A DNA stretch of 64,000 nt from JBBQUN01 sp963717115. GTDB taxonomy: Bacteria > Actinomycetota > Acidimicrobiia > Acidimicrobiales > SZUA-35. The stretch is taken from contig CAVQVO010000009.1 in assembly GCA_963717115.1 (NCBI GenBank), positions 682,001 through 746,000 of the forward strand, in the 5' to 3' direction. Position numbers and translations under genes: made by a program. Positions 61,683 to 64,000 of this stretch are shown here, piece after piece. The first letter of the stretch is position 1, and each line of letters opens with the position of its first letter. The notes under the pieces were generated by a model. The model did not search any database. It was not told the origin of the DNA and saw only the letters and a program-made list of their open reading frames with translations.

Positions 61683-63458
61683 ATGAGCAACGAAGAACCC
61701 AAGGTCGCCTACTTCTGCATGGAGTACGGGCTCGACAACGATCTGAAGCTGTACGCCGGTGGCCTCGGCATCCTGGCCGGTGACTACCTGAAGGGCGCCA
61801 ACGACGAGGGCCGGCCGATCACCGCCATCGGGATCAAGTGGAAGCAGGGCTACACCGATCAGTACGTCGGCGACGACGGCACGCCCTACGACAGCTACCG
61901 CAACCGCCACTACGACCTGGAAGACACCGGGGTGACGGTGTCGGTCACGATCCGGGATCGGGAGGTCAAGGTCAAGGTCTGGAAGACCGAGGCCTACGGG
62001 AACTCGCCGCTCTACCTGCTCGACACCGATCTCGACGAGAACAACAGCGACGACCGCTGGATCTGCGGCCAGCTCTACGGCTGGTTCAAGGAGGAGCGGC
62101 TGGCCCAGGAGATCGTGCTCGGTGTCGGCGGGGTGCGGGCCCTGCGGGCGCTCGGGATCGACGTCGACGTCTACCACTTCAACGAGGGTCACGCCGTCCT
62201 GGCCGCGCTCGAGTTGATCGAGGAACACAAGTCCGAGGGCCTCAGTTTCGAAGAGGGCTGGCGCAAGACCCGTGAGCAGGTGGTGTTCACCACGCACACG
62301 CCGGTGCTGCAGGGCAACGAGAGCCACGAGCTGCGGACCATGGAGTTCATGGGCGCCTTCCTGGGCATGAGCCACGAGCAGATGGTCCGCATCGGTGGCG
62401 ACCCGTTCAACATGACCGTGGCGGCGCTGCGGGTGTCCCGCAAGTCCAACGCCGTCGCCATGCTGCACGCCGACACCGCCAACAAGATGTGGAATCACGT
62501 GGCCGGGCGGAGCGAGATCATCGGGATCACCAACTGCATCCACACCCCGACCTGGGTCGACGATCGGATCACGGCGGCGTTCGAGGCCGGCGAGCCGCTG
62601 CTGCCGGTGCACAACACGATCAAGGGCGAACTGCTCGAGTTCATCGAGGCCCGCACGGGCTCGGTTCTGCGGGAGGACCGGATCCTCATCGGGTTCAGTC
62701 GGCGGGCGGCGCCCTACAAGCGCAGCGACCTGATCTTCTCCGACCGGGACCGCATCGAGCCCTACCTGCAGAGCGGCGACCTGCAGATCGTGTTCTCGGG
62801 CAAGGCCCACCCGCTCGACGACACCGGCAAGGGCATCGTGAGCAACATCGTGGCCATGATGCGGGAGTACCCGAACGCCGTGGTGTTCCTCGAGAACTAC
62901 GACATGGAGATCGGCCGGATGCTGACCCGGGGGTCCGACGTCTGGCTCAACAATCCCCGTCGGCCCCAGGAGGCGTCGGGGACGAGCGGCATGAAGGCGT
63001 CGATGAACGGGGTGCTGAACTGTTCGATCCTCGACGGTTGGTGGCCCGAGGCCTGCATCGACGGCGTGAACGGCTGGCAGATCGGTGACGGGTTCGAGTC
63101 CGACGACGATGACGCGCTCGACGCCCACGACCGGGCGTCGCTCTACGACGTGGTGCTCGGCAAGGTCCTGCCGACCTACTACGACGATCCGGCCGCGTGG
63201 GAGCAGATGATGCGTTCGAGCATCGAGACCACCGCCGAGCCCTTCGCCGTGAAGCGCATGCTCGACGACTACTTCGCCAAGCTCTACCGCACCCAGGGGC
63301 CTGAACCGGAGCGCACTGCGGGAGATGGGGGATCGGGTGGGGGATGGCGCGCTGGCAATCCCCGATGGCCCGGAACCGGCCGAAGCGCACGCTCGTCTCC
63401 AAGGGCCGCAACCGTGCGGACCGACCACCGAACGCGGTGGGTCCTTGGAGGAAACGTC
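61683..63458 (+). CDS. glgP: Alpha-glucan phosphorylase (short GT35 form), frame without a stop
   Basis: The product begins PKVAYFCMEYGLDNDLKLYAGGLGILAGDYLKGA and is the short form that lacks the N-terminal DUF3417 domain of longer actinobacterial phosphorylases. HFNEGHAVLAALE, TTHTPV, IGFSRRAAPYKR and SGTSGMKASMNGVLN (PLP Lys) are typical. The natural end is near YFAKLYRTQG (about 63300). In this frame no stop follows; it reads through the leader at 63328 and in frame into the 63459 gene. It cleaves alpha-1,4-glucans with phosphate to glucose 1-phosphate. Confidence 0.85.
63328..63458 (+). promoter_or_regulatory. Structured leader RNA of the secreted-protein gene, copy 2
   Basis: Counterpart of 44286-44414. 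Pairing stems are GGGGA (63340)/TCCCC (63359), CCGCA (63407)/TGCGG (perfect here) and CCACCG (63425)/CGGTGG (63435). GGAGGA lies at 63447, 7 nt before the ATG. It also lies inside the open frame of the phosphorylase. Confidence 0.6.
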
Positions 63459-64000
63459 ATGCAGCAGCGCACGGGTAGGAACTTGGCGGCACTGGCAGCG
63501 TCGGCGCTGCTGATCACCGTGGCCTGGGCCACGCCGGCGTCGAGCCAGCGGCCGGGGGTCGGGCCGACGAAGCCGGGTGCGGGCAACGGGATCGTCGCCC
63601 CGGCGCCCACCACCCGGTGGGCCGCACCCCGGCCGAAGGTCGTCCCGACCGACGTCGCCCCGACCTACGACCTCGTCCCCATGTTCAAGGTCGAGGCCCT
63701 GGGCTTCACCGCCGTCAACGAGTCCGGGGCCGATTTCCTCGGTTCGGACGAGATCTGGGTCGTCTGGTCGAGCCAGCAGAAGCTGGCCGGCACCTACGTG
63801 TTCGACGACGTCGACACCGGCGAGTATCGGGCCTTCCATCAGTATCAGAGCTGCATCTATCCCATGGCGATCGGCTCGGAGATCGACGGGCGCGACAACG
63901 ACGGATGGGGCTGCGTCGAGGGCGGGGCCCCGGGCCCGGTGGAGTTCGACGTGTCGTTCTACGAGCAGGACGTGTACACCCCGTTCTCGTACTGTTTCGT
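63459..64000 (+). CDS. Secreted protein, paralogue of the 44415 gene (cut by the window end)
   Basis: 180 codons are visible. The signal peptide is MQQRTGRNLAALAASALLITVAWATPASSQ, then a Pro/Gly-rich linker and the same domain as in 44415: DLVPMFKVEALGFTAVNESGADFLGSDEIWVVW, GTYVFDDVDTGEYR and CIYPMAIGSEIDGRDNDGWGC. The synonymous positions differ widely from 44415, so the duplication is old. The start is fixed by GGAGGA and by the signal peptide. Confidence 0.85.
   Translation, partial: MQQRTGRNLAALAASALLITVAWATPASSQRPGVGPTKPGAGNGIVAPAPTTRWAAPRPKVVPTDVAPTYDLVPMFKVEALGFTAVNESGADFLGSDEIWVVWSSQQKLAGTYVFDDVDTGEYRAFHQYQSCIYPMAIGSEIDGRDNDGWGCVEGGAPGPVEFDVSFYEQDVYTPFSYCF

Noticed and set aside
61632..63839. 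735-codon minus-strand frame across glgP
   Set aside because: It is antisense to the phosphorylase with all its active-site motifs; its own sequence is low in complexity.

Overview
The window is GC-rich DNA with codons ending mostly in G or C, GTG and TTG starts, ATGA/GTGA stop-start overlaps, and families typical of Actinomycetota: a DUF3499 protein, a DUF222/HNH (REP13E12-type) gene, RecQ with an extra C-terminal domain, a stand-alone HD protein, an XdhC/CoxI protein and DUF664/DinB. An actinobacterium, perhaps of the class Acidimicrobiia, is the best fit. The class is an inference; no rRNA or taxonomic marker is present.

Region 1 (1-24.9 kb) is chromosomal core. It holds the end of a rhomboid protease, a DUF454 membrane protein, an SDR, a RecQ helicase, a nucleotidyltransferase, SurE, a tandem glycine riboswitch with gcvT-gcvP (no gcvH), an SMP-30-like protein, DUF3499, XdhC, two sulfotransferases (the first frameshifted), an alkyltransferase-like protein, an HD protein, a GH3 beta-glucosidase, ArfB, a rhodanese, a lipid-kinase-like protein and a pterin dehydratase/VOC fusion. 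It ends with a DUF222/HNH gene cut by one amber codon, then tRNA-Arg(CCT).

Region 2 (about 25-44 kb) is accessory DNA with looser codon use and many small single-gene units. It includes UPF0158, an ECF sigma factor with a membrane partner, an IS256-type element that interrupts a lipoprotein gene (the 8-bp target duplication is intact), an AbiU2-like protein, an APH-GNAT fusion, a HIT protein, a serine hydrolase, a HEAT-like protein, a GNAT, a LysE exporter and a tyrosine integrase. A tRNA/tmRNA-like 3' fragment and a toxin-antitoxin cluster (decayed XRE antitoxin, ParDE, CopG/MazF) follow. A recurring intergenic motif close to GAGCGGTATGGGGCA lies between many of these units, and arrays of GGGT(T)AC repeats flank the block beside the tRNA-Arg and beside the integrase.

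Region 3 (44-64 kb) returns to core-like DNA. It has a secreted protein behind a structured leader, an esterase, a VOC protein, a TetR/dehydrogenase divergent pair with a double operator, and a sugar-amine-type operon (amidase, PIG-L deacetylase, DegT aminotransferase, Gfo/Idh/MocA dehydrogenase). An iron-type alcohol dehydrogenase, a PEP-utilising protein without its ATP-grasp domain, a TauD-like oxygenase, an ABC ATPase with degenerate motifs and an alpha-glucan phosphorylase follow.

The most unusual signals are in region 3. The secreted protein at 44415 has a paralogue at 63459. The two share a leader of about 130 nt with three alignable hairpins before the ribosome binding site, although their coding sequences have diverged widely at synonymous positions. 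The phosphorylase frame has no stop before this second leader and runs in frame into the paralogue.
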